Below, piece by piece: positions 12,520-26,239 of a DNA stretch of 64,000 nt. Position 1 is the first letter of the stretch, and each line of letters begins with the position of its first letter. The stretch lies in NCBI GenBank assembly GCA_951217055.1, contig OX578276.1:28667505-28731504 (forward strand), in the 5' to 3' direction. The stretch is from Gerris lacustris (taxonomy: Eukaryota > Arthropoda > Insecta > Hemiptera > Gerridae). The notes below the pieces were generated by a model. That model was given only the letters and a program-made list of their open reading frames with translations. It did not search any database and was not told where the DNA came from. The position numbers and the translations under genes were made by a program.

Positions 12520-12760
12520 GAAATTCATATTTTACCATTTTGGTAGTATTCATACTACAGAAAGATTAAATTTTAATTTAAATCAAATTATAATTATTAT
12601 TAACTACGGGAAACAGACAGAGAAAAATACACTCCAGCGCCGGGATTTGAACCACGTATATACTATACTGGAAATATAGAGGCCCGTGGTTCAAATCCCG
12701 GCGCTGGAGTGTATTTTTCTCTGTCTGTTTCCCGTAGTTAATAATAATTATAATTTGATT
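12520..12760 (+). mobile_element. SINE-derived foldback retroposon, copy 1
   Basis: After a leader of about 60 bp containing the small palindrome 'gtagtattcatactac', the element has a perfect 76-bp inverted repeat: left arm 12581-12656, right arm 12685-12760, spacer 28 bp. Each arm is the 3' half of a tRNA-derived SINE: a T-arm/B-box phrase 'ggttcaaatcc' followed by the SINE tail (tctgtttcccgtagtt then an AT-rich end), matching the tRNA-headed SINE at 54014-54155. It is flanked by a 12-bp target duplication. A second copy with the same leader and its own different duplication lies at 60814-61043, so the inverted form has moved as a unit. Confidence 0.9.
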
Positions 12761-12772
12761 CACATTTATTTT
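12761..12772 (+). repeat. Right target-site duplication of SINE foldback 1
   Basis: Exact repeat of 12508-12519. Confidence 0.85.
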
Positions 12773-12798
12773 ATTATTATTGGTATTTTTTTATTTTT

Positions 12799-13080
12799 GC
12801 TTCCGAGCTTACCGAAGGTAACGAAAGCTACGTGATCGTTCTGAAGAACGAACATTTTTTATATCTCCGATTTCAAAAATTCCAAGACAAAAATCCATTT
12901 TAGACATCAGGGAACATTTTTGGTTTCGTGTCTGTCAGTCGGTCTGTCATTCAATTTTCGCGAACCATTATGTCTTAAAAACTGCTAGTCTGATTTTAAT
13001 TAAATTTGGATAGTTTGTCGAAAGTAGCCAGCATATCAATTTCATCTCTCTGAGCTCTTTAAATTTTACTAAACTGATAC
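12799..13080 (-). repeat. Family A repeat, 3' part, minus strand
   Basis: Starts (as the element's 3' end) with the terminal hairpin phrase 'gcttccgagcttaccgaagg'. It continues through 'cgttctgaagaacgaa', the 'gacatcagggaaca' block, a GTCTGTCAGTC tract and 'ccattatgtcttaaaaact'. The 5' portion is absent. It directly follows SINE foldback 1. Confidence 0.85.
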
Positions 13081-13575
13081 TTTAATTCAAATAAAAAAGC
13101 TATGAGCCATACTAATTGGCTGATTATTTTTTTAAAGCCACGCAATTCTTTTTTATAATGCACGACTTGATCTATACTTACCTATGCCAAGATCAAGTTT
13201 TGATTTCCAAAAGTAAAGAACGTGTAGAGAAGTTAAAAATCAGTAATCATGAGTAAGTAACCAGGTCATGACATTTCACGCATGCGCTTATTGTTCCTTC
13301 ATAATCCGCCAAACTAATAATCATATCTTACAAGCCAAAAAAATATACAATGTGCTAACACTCTAATAAGAAAAAAAACCTAAATCATATATTTATCACG
13401 TTACAAAGATATTAAAAACTTGTTATTACAACATCGGATTATTTTACTATTGGTGATTGAATAACATATTATTATTAAAGTTGGCATCAATATCATTAGA
13501 CGTTATATATGCCAAATGTGAATACGAAAATACATTTTAGAATGTCTTGTTTTAAATGAACGTATACTTATTATG
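13081..13575. other. AT-rich non-coding DNA
   Basis: Nothing recognised on either strand. Confidence 0.4.
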
Positions 13576-13830
13576 CTTACGAGCTTCCTAAAGGTAACGA
13601 AACCATCAAACTTTTCAGAAAAACGAAATGTATCTAAATTAAAAATTTCCTTAGACAGAAAATCCATTTCAGACATTAGGATACATTTTTGTTTTGAAGT
13701 AAAATTTAGCGAACCATCGTACTTACAAACTACTTGATCCGTTTAGAATTAAATTTGGATAGTACGTCAAAAAATAGCCCACAGTTGGTCCATATCAATG
13801 TAAACCTTCTGCACACAAATATAAGAATAA
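13576..13830 (-). repeat. Family A repeat, diverged 3' part, minus strand
   Basis: Shows 'cgagcttcctaaaggtaacg', 'cagacattaggatacatttt', 'ttagcgaaccatcgtactta' and 'ccttctgcacacaaat' in family order. The microsatellite block is lost, so this copy is older than the one at 12799-13080. Confidence 0.7.
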
Positions 13831-14782
13831 TAATTTCGAGATAAAAAGAACTTTTTATATACTACGTTTTTAAATTTTCTGTTGAATCGTATGTAATTTT
13901 GATAATATAATTGTTATTGTTATATAATATATAATGTTAGTGAAAAAAAGAATAGTTCCGAATTCATTTACTTCACATAAATGACAACCACCTAAAGAGC
14001 TGATCTTAAACCTATAAAAGGACAAATCTTTGTACAACGGGTCTCCCCAACACCAAATCTAAAGCGTGCCATCGATATATTTGAAATAATATAAATAATA
14101 TAATCGATAAATAATATAATCGATATTTCCTGTTTTGCTGTCATTCAATGTTTATCTATCACAAATTTGAGACCCGTCAAAATGAAGATTGCATAAATAT
14201 GGGATATGGCAAAACAAATAAAATAACTTGCGGATTTTTTCCGAACTAACTTTCCGTACAGCAAAATTTGCTGAAAACCAATTAAATTCTGCTGAAAGAT
14301 GGCTAAAAGTATTAAAATAATGCATTGTCATCGTGTTCTGAGCTATGCTAAAAGTATCAAATGTCTAGCTATTCGGGAAGTTAATTAGAAATCGACCGCC
14401 AGATTTGTACCGGACAAACAAACAAACAACAAAAGCAAGCTAATAAAAACGTAGTAAAAAAAACAACAAAAAACTATAAAAATCGAGACCGGTCTAAACA
14501 AACATAACATGGAAGCTAAGTGTAACACTAATTCACAGACTATTTACCATTAATATATATTTGTACATGACTATTGTAACACCACAATTAGTGGTCACTA
14601 TCACCTTGTATTGGCCACTATGGATGTTTACTCGATGTGATCATAAGTGTGAAACATGTCTCCATCACTGATGGCAGTCAAAGTAGATACCTGAGATTTT
14701 GTGGTCTTAATTGTATGTGATTAGATAATTAATAAGAATAAAAAAAATAAAAGAAATAAAAATAAAACGAAACTTATTATTT
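13831..14782. other. AT-rich non-coding DNA
   Basis: No gene. A short segment at about 13861-13905 ('actacgtttttaaattttct' and onward) recurs almost unchanged at about 45074-45118, between two HINE-1 copies. Confidence 0.45.
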
Positions 14783-17477
<2,695 letters not shown>

Positions 17478-17750
17478 CAGAGTAGCTCTGATGATAAAAT
17501 CAATAGTGTCATATCTGCTAGGCCATCTACGAATCAATGTTGAGGTGACGGGTTCGATCCCATGCCATGGCACATTAATTTATACGGCTCATTATTGATC
17601 ACACCGTATTCGCTTCGGCGGTACATGAGTGAGTGAAGTGACTGGACTTCATATGGGGTAGAACAAGAGCCCAAATAAGTGGCCTAATTTCTAGCTTCAA
17701 ACAAGTGGTTGGTCCTGCGCCCGTTCTACTTCTATCGACTATCGACCATT
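17478..17750 (+). mobile_element. tRNA-derived SINE (SINE-2 family), plus strand
   Basis: The head contains 'cagagtagctctg' at 17478 (A-box region), 'tgctaggccatctacgaa', and the B-box phrase 'gggttcgatccc' at about 17550. The body carries 'gagcccaaataagtggcc' and 'tggttggtcctgcgcccg', colinear with the minus-strand copy at 1080-1370. It is followed by an 'aataaaag' AT-rich end. It is not a functional tRNA gene because no closed acceptor stem can be drawn. Target duplication not identified. Confidence 0.72.
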
Positions 17751-18276
17751 TAAAATAATGAATAAAAGACATCACATTACTTTTTCTGTTCTATTTTGTC
17801 TTTTTAATAATAATAATGATAATAATAATCTGTTATATTTTTAACACAGTCTAAGGAATGTAAGCGTTTATCCCAAGGGAATTAGCTCACGGAAGAAAAG
17901 GCATTGTTAAAAATAGAATTTTACAAATAATGTATTAAAAAATGTATAGAAGTGGTAGAATAAAGGTAAGATAAAACTAAAACTCTATATTAATTAAGCT
18001 AAAAGCATGAGGAGGGTTTTATTCCAGCAAAAACAATTTCTAAAGTTCACTGACACAAAATGTGAACACATTGTCTCCAAGTGATAAAACCCTTCGTGTG
18101 GTTTTATTTAAAGAAATGTCATTCTAGCAATGTAGCCCTTTTTATAAAAAAATTAAACATTTCCCTTCTGTTATCAATTCTATTAAGTAAAAACTATTGT
18201 ACGAAAAAACTATAATTGAAATCAAGAAAACTATCAACTTCGTTACAAATAATAAAGTGAAAACAGAAAAAAATAA
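17751..18276. other. AT-rich non-coding DNA
   Basis: Contains an (aat)n-like tract near 17808-17830. Nothing else recognised. Confidence 0.4.
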
Positions 18277-19028
18277 GTGTGGTGTCGCGGGACACCCGGT
18301 AGGAACGAAGTTCCTTACATTTTTCATTAAATACAAATTATAAAATCACACTCCTAAGTACGTATACGTTGCTAACTACTTATACATGGCGAAGTTAGAA
18401 AAGAGACAAAATTAAAAGTAACGAACTGTTTGTACCTAGCAGAGTTAAGGCAAAATTAAAAGAAAATCATTATTTGTATAATTAAAGCAAGCGTCTTACT
18501 ATAAATATATATTGAATATAAGAAAAAAGTTGATCATGATGATTTTATAGTGAAAGAGTATGTTTGTTAAAGGAGTTTGGATTGAAATAGGACTGTTTTC
18601 TACCTACCCGGCCAATTAATTTAAAATATTATAAAATATATCTCTTCCCTACAGCTTCTGCTTGTATCAGGGTGAAATTTAACATGATTATATTTTATTT
18701 ATTTACAAAACAAAGTGACATTTTTGACATATATAACAGAAATAATCAAAACAAGTCAAGTAACAGGCTTCCTTAATGACACTTTTTCCCGTCTTTTGAA
18801 GCTTACGTTTACGCGAGCGTTGCGCGTGTACGCTTGGGCGGATAACGTTTTCCCACGAACTCAGCCTGGGCATTGGTAAAATGAACTTGTGTACCAAATT
18901 TCATCTAACTCGGTGATCTTTTACTCAAGTTATCGTCATCTGTAGATTTCGTGACGGTGATTTTGGTCGTTTTTTTCGGATTCACTCCCGGGCTCCAGAA
19001 CGTGCCATAAGGAACTTCGTTCCAAAAA
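18277..19028 (+). mobile_element. HINE-2: Helentron-like non-autonomous element
   Basis: Begins with a hairpin-prone terminus (gtgtcgcgggacacc). A 16-bp subterminal sequence GGAACGAAGTTCCTTA lies at 18302-18317, with its exact reverse complement at 19008-19023. The interior contains 'tttacgcgagcgttgcgcg' and 'cttttactcaagttatcgtc', shared with HINE-1. Short termini, subterminal inverted repeats, a simple-repeat region and no coding capacity fit the HINE/DINE-1 type of Helitron-related element, mobilised in trans by a Helentron. That class assignment is inference; a TIR transposon remains possible. About 750 bp. Confidence 0.65.
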
Positions 19029-19918
19029 TAATTTAAATTATAACAAACAAATATATATAAATATCAATAATAACTTGATAGCTGTATATAATTGTAGCGC
19101 AAGAAGTACACTAGCAATGATTATCTTGTATAAAAATAATACGCTTGTTAATAATCAAAGAGAGGAAATATCTCTGCGTTTATGCTGCAATGATATACAA
19201 ATAAATACGTATTATAATTATTCGATTTGTAATATGTTTACTCAGTGCATTCTCAATTTATTACATGTTTAAGCGTTTATAAAAAAAAAAAAACTCGATG
19301 CTGTTGCTATTAACAAATTGTCAGATAATATACTTAGTCGGTATGATGAATTATAGGACTGGTTTTCTAGCAAGGAAAAACCCCGGTGAAGGAGGCTAGA
19401 ACTGGATTTTACGTGTTTGAGCGAAAGGATAAATGAGTGGAGAATTCTACAGCACCATTTTAATAAATAGATTTTCAATACTAGGGAAAAAGGAACAAAT
19501 TAAAGCGAGCTTTTGAGGATATTCAAGGCTATCCTCAAATGCTGAAATTACGAAAAACCCGTTTTAGAGGATTTTAACTCACCTACTTTAAGATTGCTAT
19601 TGAAAATCATAGCCTACACTTGACCTCCGATTATAACGAAGAAAAACTTGCTTACTATGCTCCAAAAAAACATATGAAGGTTTCAAGGACTACAGAGGAA
19701 CATGGAAATAATTCATCGAGAGAGTTATTAGTCAAAAATACAGCAGACCAAATTTTGATAGGAGTGATGGTCTAAATGTGCGTAGCCATAGAAAACCTGA
19801 TGTAGTTAGTCCATTGTCCTGGGGCGATAAAGAGTTAACACAGGATATCTGTAATTCGTGACAGTCTTCAAAATAGATGTGGATAAAATAATAATTTTAT
19901 GCTATACAACCTATTAAT
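19029..19918. other. AT-rich non-coding DNA
   Basis: Open frames of 60-70 codons occur on both strands but have no recognisable domain. No repeat structure seen. Confidence 0.35.
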
Positions 19919-20455
19919 GTCAAATTTATTTAATTTTTTCCACCGTTTTTTAAAGCTGTCAAAATTGTTTTGATTTTTTCATCAATAATAGCATCAATTT
20001 AGCAAAATTTAAAGAGCGTAGACGGTTGAAATTATTCTGGAGCTCTCTTCGGGGTACTTTCGACTAACAATTAAAATTTCATAAAATTCAAATGAGAACT
20101 TTTGAAGATATATATGTATGTATGTAGGTGTAAATAAATGTATGTTTGTGCGCAAGTGGAAGAGAAACAAATCTTCGCAGAAGATTTGTTTCGAATTGAA
20201 ACTTATATAGGTCTAACAATGAGCTAATAATGACCTACCATCCATACTTCATTAAATCAGACGAGTAGGTTTTAAGATATGTTGGTTCGATAAAACTGAG
20301 TGACAGACAGACAGACAGACACGGACGGCCCAATAATGTTCCTTAATGTCTGAAACGGATTTCTGTCTTGGAATATTTGAAATCGGATACATAAAACATC
20401 TTGGATCTTCAAAACTATCACATAGCTCCCGTTACGTTAAGCTCGGAAGCAATAG
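19919..20455 (+). mobile_element. Family A element, 5' end missing
   Basis: Runs from 'tttttccaccgttttttaaa' through 'aaatttaaagagcgtagacgg', 'atgtatgtttgtgcgcaa', 'ggtctaacaatgagctaat', a (GACA)n tract at about 20306-20322, 'cctta atgtctgaaacgg' and the terminal 'cgttacgttaagctcggaag' hairpin region. It is colinear with 56339-57099 over its 3' two thirds. Confidence 0.8.
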
Positions 20456-21629
20456 AAATATGTCACAATTAGACCCTACAATAATCAAAATTCTACTAAT
20501 AATCAATGCATTAGAAGTAGAATTGTCTAATTAATCCCCTCGTGGGTTAACGTAACATATATATATATAAATATATATAAGATTTTGGGGTTGATAAGAT
20601 TATAAGTTTTAACATATTCATTAATGAGAAACAAATATTTTAGCAATGTGTGCAAGTTTCAGTTTTCTAGGTAGTCAAGAAGTAGGTCAAATTTAGGTTA
20701 CAAGATTTAGACGCAAACAACAAACGAAACAAATTAGGTAAAAAAAAAAAAAAAAAAAAAAAAAAATAGAAGACGTATAATAATTTGCAAGATTAGAAGA
20801 GAAATTTGCAAGATTAGAAGCGGAATTTGGAATAAATTAATATTATTAATACATTATCTAATTTAGTGTGCAGGTGTTTATAAAAGAAGGCGAATAAGAA
20901 AGTGCAGGTTCGGTTCCTTTCTAATCTCTGGTTAGGGATGGATGACAGATAATTTGATATTTTAGGCGTCTAGTCTGAAAGCTGTCAGGTAACAGCAAGA
21001 GATAGCCCGTATCATTTGATCAAACCACTCAATCTCGTGCGCCCAATCTAAAGCTCTCTCACACTTCAGTTTCTTCTATTGTAAAAAAAAAGCGTGGGCG
21101 TGAAAGAACTTTAAAATTGACAGATCAAATTAAGCATAAAAAAGGTCAATGGCTTTAAAAACAGAATTCATTATATAAAATATATATATTTTTATTTTAA
21201 TGTATGTAATTAAAAATAGAATGATACTAAAATCAAAAGAATATAATAAGTTAGAAAGTAATCTAATAGGAAATACCTACTAATTTCATTTTAAGTAATA
21301 AAAAAGAATTGTAAAAACTCATTATCAAATAATTTGACCCTCTTCTATTAAAATGTTCTTTTATTTTTTATCAAAAGAAAAAAAAACTTTAAAATGTATT
21401 AAGATCGTATACGTAATCAAAACACTAGAATTCCACTGCTCATTCATCACATATTTGAGGAAAATTTTTACTTCGTACTTCGTAACTTCTTTGGCTATAT
21501 GACATCGCTATTAGATATAAGGTACCACGGTCCAAGAGATAGACAAAAAGAAAACGTCCATCAAAGTTGAAAGAAAATGTTGTGAATATTATCCAATACA
21601 GTTTTTATTGACTATGGAGATATAAGTCA
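20456..21629. other. AT-rich non-coding DNA with a poly-A tract
   Basis: A 27-base A run lies at about 20740-20766. No gene or element recognised around it, so the tract is not clearly a retroposon tail. Confidence 0.4.
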
Positions 21630-22067
21630 ATAGCGGCTTTTACACATACGTTCTTTCCTGCAGGCCTGAATCGTGAAGGTTTGCGCTCGAGTAAAACCGT
21701 GCGAGTAATCGTGTGGGAAAGATTTGGTAGCTATAAAAGTGATACGCGCTTTCCCACAGGAAAGCGAGCCCCCGTGTTGGCACGAAGGAAAGAACGCATG
21801 TGTAAAGAGGAATCCCGCACGCAATCCTCGGAGCGTGGAGTGGTCGTCAGAAGAACAGTTTTAGAGGGCACAGTGGGGGTAAATTTAAAGAACACGGCAG
21901 GCCTTTGGGAAAGCTCGCTGTCGCCTTTACACTAAGGAGATTACACACGGTAAAGCGTGCGTCTCTGTGGACGCGTAATCTCTCACTCCAATGCAGCCTT
22001 TACACTGGCACTCTTTCCCGTTTGTTGCTCTATCCTGCAGGAAAGCGCGCAAGTGTAAAGGCTGCTA
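21630..22067. mobile_element. Nested cluster of TIR elements (GCCTTTACAC family)
   Basis: The motif (G)CC/CTTTACAC is repeated in opposite orientations. 'ttttacacatacgttctttc' near 21636 pairs with 'gaaagaacgcatgtgtaaa' near 21787. 'gcagcctttacact' near 21993 pairs with 'agtgtaaaggctgc' near 22052. The outermost copies are also inverted, 'tagcggcttttacac' against 'gtgtaaaggctgcta'. The region is markedly less AT-rich than its flanks. It looks like one DNA transposon with a shorter relative inside or next to it. No transposase remains, and the superfamily is not assigned. Confidence 0.65.
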
Positions 22068-23387
22068 ATGACTCTGCAAACCCCAATACCCATTAGATCT
22101 AAAAGAAATGTAAATATTTAATACGTAAAAATAATTATAGATGCACTATTTATAGTTGAAAATTTTGTTTTTTTTTAAAGTTAAATAGTTCGATGTTTAG
22201 TCTGGATAACTACAAAGTTAAGTACGTACTTAAATTTTAATGGGAAAATAATAATACGTCGAAGATAAGTATAACAGTTAAATTTGAAATATTTTAACTT
22301 TTCATAACAATTTATAAGGTAACGTTGATAATAAAATCGATTTATCGAGCTATTCGTGTGCAAGTATATTTATCTTTATATTCCTATAAAAAAAATAAGT
22401 TAATAAATTATCCTATTACTAGTAAATGCAACTATTACACACAATTTTTAAATTGGTAGTAAACAAGTTTAAGACAAGAAGGAAGTATTAGTCGGGACTT
22501 AGTCAAGATATTTGAAGCGCAATTACGTCTTGAGAAGGATCACGATTTGCAAACTTAAAGCTCAATACGATGCAACAGGATTTTTCGGATTCATCGTGTC
22601 TGAGACTTTCGTGATCATCTCGTTTCTACTAATAGAAATTAATTTCATACGCTATTACAAGCTTTAGTCATGCATTACCTCTAACAGCTTGAGAAATATT
22701 ATTCGCTTAATTATCTATAAAAAAAAAAAGTAAAAAATTTATAACAATGAAGGCCGCTTGTTTCCGCAACATTGGATCATTTAAACATCAAATGAAATGA
22801 GTTAATTACGCAACGCAGTTACAAATACTTTTCTTTTATTGCGTAACAATTTGTATACCTGGTTTTAATAAATCCGGCTTCTAATTAATAAGTTCCAATC
22901 ATAATAATTAAGATAATATTTTCCCTCTGTTCATTAATTGTTGTTTTAATTAAGGTTATACAAGAACTACGCAAAACATTAAAGCTTCATCAAATCCTTA
23001 CTGACCTTTCACCTAGTCATAAAGAAGATTCTCTAACTCTAACAAATTTCAAAACTTTAAGACAAAGCAAAATGTTCTTTAGGTAACTTTAATTAATGAG
23101 AGAACATAAGAAAAACAGTTTAAGCAGTAATTGAAAGAATAATCCATGGCGCAACAGACTATGAAAAGCTTGGCTCTGCCAAACAATGTTATAAGACTTA
23201 AAATATACGCAGTGAATATATGTATAAAAATCGGTCCGAGACAACTCAGACAATCTTTCTCATAAACGAAATCATAATTAAGGAACAGTGTCACGCTTGC
23301 GTGGCACATCCCTTGGTGTACAAATTGTGGAGTTCATAATTATTAAGCCCAGTGTTTTCCAATTATTAGTTTTCGTATGTACATTTA
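22068..23387. other. AT-rich non-coding DNA
   Basis: No supportable gene or element. The minus-strand frame at 23079-23309 has no recognisable domain. Confidence 0.4.
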
Positions 23388-24058
23388 ACTAGGCATCGCG
23401 TGGCTCTATCATTGAAGCGAACGTATAGTAATAAATATGTATTGAATATTGAAAAAAAGGATTATTGTGAATCATGATGAGTTGATAGATAATGGGTCTG
23501 GTAGTAGTGCAGCGGCTAGTAGTAAGGGAACCACCCCGCATTCTTACTATTCTTCTAACCACACATCTCTATTTCAATATTTATAATTTGTATCTCTTTG
23601 CTACAAACAAACTACTGCATGTATCAAATTGAAATCTTGCATACCTGTTTCAATTGTGCATTAGATGGTGTATATGAAGTTTTATTCAAATCGTTTCGTT
23701 AGAACGTAAGATATCGGTAAAAAGGTTGTTTTCTCTATTATAAACGTTTAGGTCCGCTTTAATAGTTTTAGCGATCTTCATTAAGTCATAGCGGTGTCGC
23801 TGTTGGTTTTAGTAAAAAATGTTATTTGAAAAAAATGTTCGTCTCATCGAGTAGATGATGATAGAATCTTTTCCCGTCCTGAAATTCCAATTTAATTTTT
23901 GTACCTCTCGTTTACGCGAGCGTTGCGCGCGAACTCATGGACGGATCACGCTGTCCAACGAACTTAGCCTGAGTATTAGTAAGAGGAACATGTATACCAA
24001 ATTTCAACTAAATCGGTCAACTTTTACTCAAGTTATCGTCACACGCGTAAACGTTACT

Positions 24059-24098
<40 letters not shown>

Positions 24099-24150
24099 CG
24101 GAGCATATTTCGTTGAATGTAGGAAGCTCGCTACGCTCGCTTCAATTATT
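23388..24150 (+). mobile_element. HINE-1 copy 1: Helentron-like non-autonomous element
   Basis: Begins 'actaggcatcgcgtggc'. A subterminal ATTGAAGCGAACGTA lies at 23411-23425, and its reverse complement TACGCTCGCTTCAAT (one mismatch) at 24132-24146. The interior has a conserved 'tagtagtgcagcggctagta' block, the 'tttacgcgagcgttgcgcg' block shared with HINE-2, 'accaaatttcaactaaatcg', and a (GACA)n run at about 24058-24098. Two more copies lie at 44701-45074 and 45121-45645. The 126-codon frame across the microsatellite is not a gene. Confidence 0.72.
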
Positions 24151-24187
24151 ATTGAAAATGTTATCAAAATTTATCATAAAAATGACA

Positions 24188-24650
24188 TCTCCTGGGCGGG
24201 AAATCGAACCAAGGCTCTCTCCGTCCACGTTTTAAGCTTTTTTCTCAGGAACTAGATTTTTCCCGGGAAAACGGCTTATATTGTTAGATTCGTATTTAAA
24301 TGAGCTAACTTTTTAGATATTTTTAATCAAAATAGTCGGAACCGTTTTCGATAAATAATTTTTTTCACGTTTTTTCAGAGTTTTTGGGGGTAGCGCCCCC
24401 TAAATTTGGAGCTAAAATTCATTTCTCGATTTCGCCTCGGGGTATGATATTTCTGAACATTTATGCCAAATCTCGTCAAAATCGGCCCATTAGTTTAGGC
24501 TCCAGGCGTCTGCAAAGACAGACAGACATTTTTTAAAAACCACTTTTTTGGACTCAGGGAACCTCAAAACGTGTAAATCCATCGAAATCTCAAAATCGAA
24601 TTTTCGCGCCATCACAATACTTTCTCTTTATATGAAAAAGTAAAGAGTGA
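24188..24650 (+). mobile_element. Family C repeat, near full-length copy
   Basis: In order: an antisense tRNA T-arm-like phrase 'ggaaatcgaaccaaggct' at about 24199, 'tttttcccgggaaaacggct', 'taatcaaaatagtcggaacc', a 'tagcgccccctaaatttgg' block, 'tttctcgatttcgcctcggg', 'gtcaaaatcggcccattagt', a short GACAGACA, 'ttttttggactcaggg', and an end at 'cacaatactttctctttata'. At least seven other partial copies occur in the window. There are no inverted termini and no coding capacity. The class is unknown, but the syntax is shared with families A and HINE. Confidence 0.75.
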
Positions 24651-24689
24651 CTGACTAACATTTAAGCTAGACTTTTTTTGATAGAGAGG

Positions 24690-24778
24690 AGATTAAAAAT
24701 ATTCCCTGATGTCTGACTTGAAATTCTTGAATTCGGAGGAATTCAAGAAAAATGTTCGTTCTTCAGAAAGATCCCAAT
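24690..24778 (+). repeat. Family A repeat, short 3' fragment
   Basis: 'attccctgatgtctgactt', 'aaattcttgaattcggagg' and 'gttcgttcttcagaaagatc' follow family A order. Both ends are lost. Confidence 0.65.
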
Positions 24779-25853
24779 GCGCACATCTCAGAATCAATAA
24801 ATTAGTCCTCGAAGAAATGAAAACACCGACCTGTTGTGAATAGAAGTATATTTAATAATAAATTAATTAAATTAGACATCACGGGGATTAAATTCAGTAT
24901 CACCATCTAAATGAGAAATATTTGTTGGATCGATTTTTCATCAGTATACAAAAGATTTATCTTAAAGTTGGGGCCTAGCCAGATCCTGCCGAAGAACAGA
25001 CCAACATCTGACTATAGTAGAGAGCATTTAATCTTTTTTTTAAAACAAAACGCATGCCATTTTTTAACCAATGAATATATATATATATTGTTTTTACAGA
25101 ACATAGTCAGTCTCATTTCATTATTAAACTAAACTAAAGAAATTGTACCATATTAACTAATAAATGTCAAGCAATAGCGTGTAGAAACTCACACACTTAG
25201 CTTTTTAATAAATTAACTTTTAAAGTAATATGAAAGAGAACAAGAAGGAAAAAAAATGTTGTGTAAAGAAGGGAAAATAAATTGAAATTGAAGAGCTAGA
25301 TGAAGTAAACAATTTGTTAGTGTTACAAGGAGAAGCTAACCACGCCCTGCATCCAACACAACTCTAACACTAAGCAGAGCCCCTCATACTCACACCATGC
25401 CAACACACTCCACCTACAAACATCATCAGCTAAATTACAAACAAAACTTTCCTTCACTTTTACAAATAATCTATTTACAACTTTGTTTCTTTCAATATTA
25501 TGTAATACTGTGATGTCAGTGTATGGGTAAAAGTTGAAAATGAGACATGTTTGAACTAAATCGAAATTAAATTGGTCTTAAAAAAAGGAGACTTGTGAAA
25601 TGTTTACATTTAATTATTATAAATGGAATAAAATCTTGTTCAATTAAAAAAAAAAAAAATAATAAAAACAACCAGGTCAGGTCAGTTTACATACAGATCT
25701 CTATTATTAAGTGAATTTGGAAAATACCAATATTAACCCAACACACTGAGGTTTGTTTTTTAGTCGAAATGGATATTGCTTATCCAGATATTGGCTACCA
25801 TTGTGAAGTGTTAAGTCTAATGGCCGAGTGTTGCTTACTTCATATAGACCATC
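24779..25853. other. AT-rich non-coding DNA
   Basis: No gene recognised. A cytosine-rich patch near 25340-25440 has no open frame of note. The ATG-started frame at 25769-26206 is driven by the minisatellite that follows. Confidence 0.4.
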
Positions 25854-26178
25854 ATATCCAGATCTCTGGTCATTTATCCAAAAAGGTTGGGGACCCTCTG
25901 ATACTTAATTTACATACATATCCAGATCTCTGGTCATTTATCCAAAAAGGTAGGGTCCCTCTGATACTTAATTTACATACATATCATATCCAGATCTCTG
26001 GTCATTTATCCAAAAAGGTTGGGGACCCACTGATACTTAATTTACATACATATCCAGATCTCTGGTCATTTATCCAAAAAGGTTGGGGACCCTCTGATAC
26101 TGAATTTACATACATATCCAGATCTCTGGTCATTTATCCAAAAAAGGTTGGGGACCCTCTGATACTGAATTTACATAT
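25854..26178 (+). repeat. Minisatellite, five units of 64-68 bp
   Basis: Unit starts ('atatccagatctctgg') fall at 25854, 25918, 25986, 26050 and 26114: four of 64 bp and one of 68 bp with a 4-base 'tcat' duplication. The last unit has an extra A. An ATG-started 145-codon frame (25769-26206) spans the array and yields a repeating peptide with LWSFIQKG and LILNLHTY. There is no evidence that it is translated. Confidence 0.95.
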
Positions 26179-26239
26179 TATAATAACTACTTTACTTAAA
26201 AGCTGAAAGAAAAGTTTCTCCACATAAAAACATAGGATA

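Noticed and set aside
12640..12720. tRNA genes suggested by T-arm sequences
   Set aside because: Only the T-arm half is present and it is inverted; the same sequence is a SINE tail elsewhere. No cloverleaf can be formed.
23855..24235. 126-codon frame with a TDRQ repeat
   Set aside because: Translation of the (GACA)n run inside HINE-1.
25854..26178. CRISPR-like array of regular repeats
   Set aside because: The units are contiguous with no unique spacers, and the DNA is animal.
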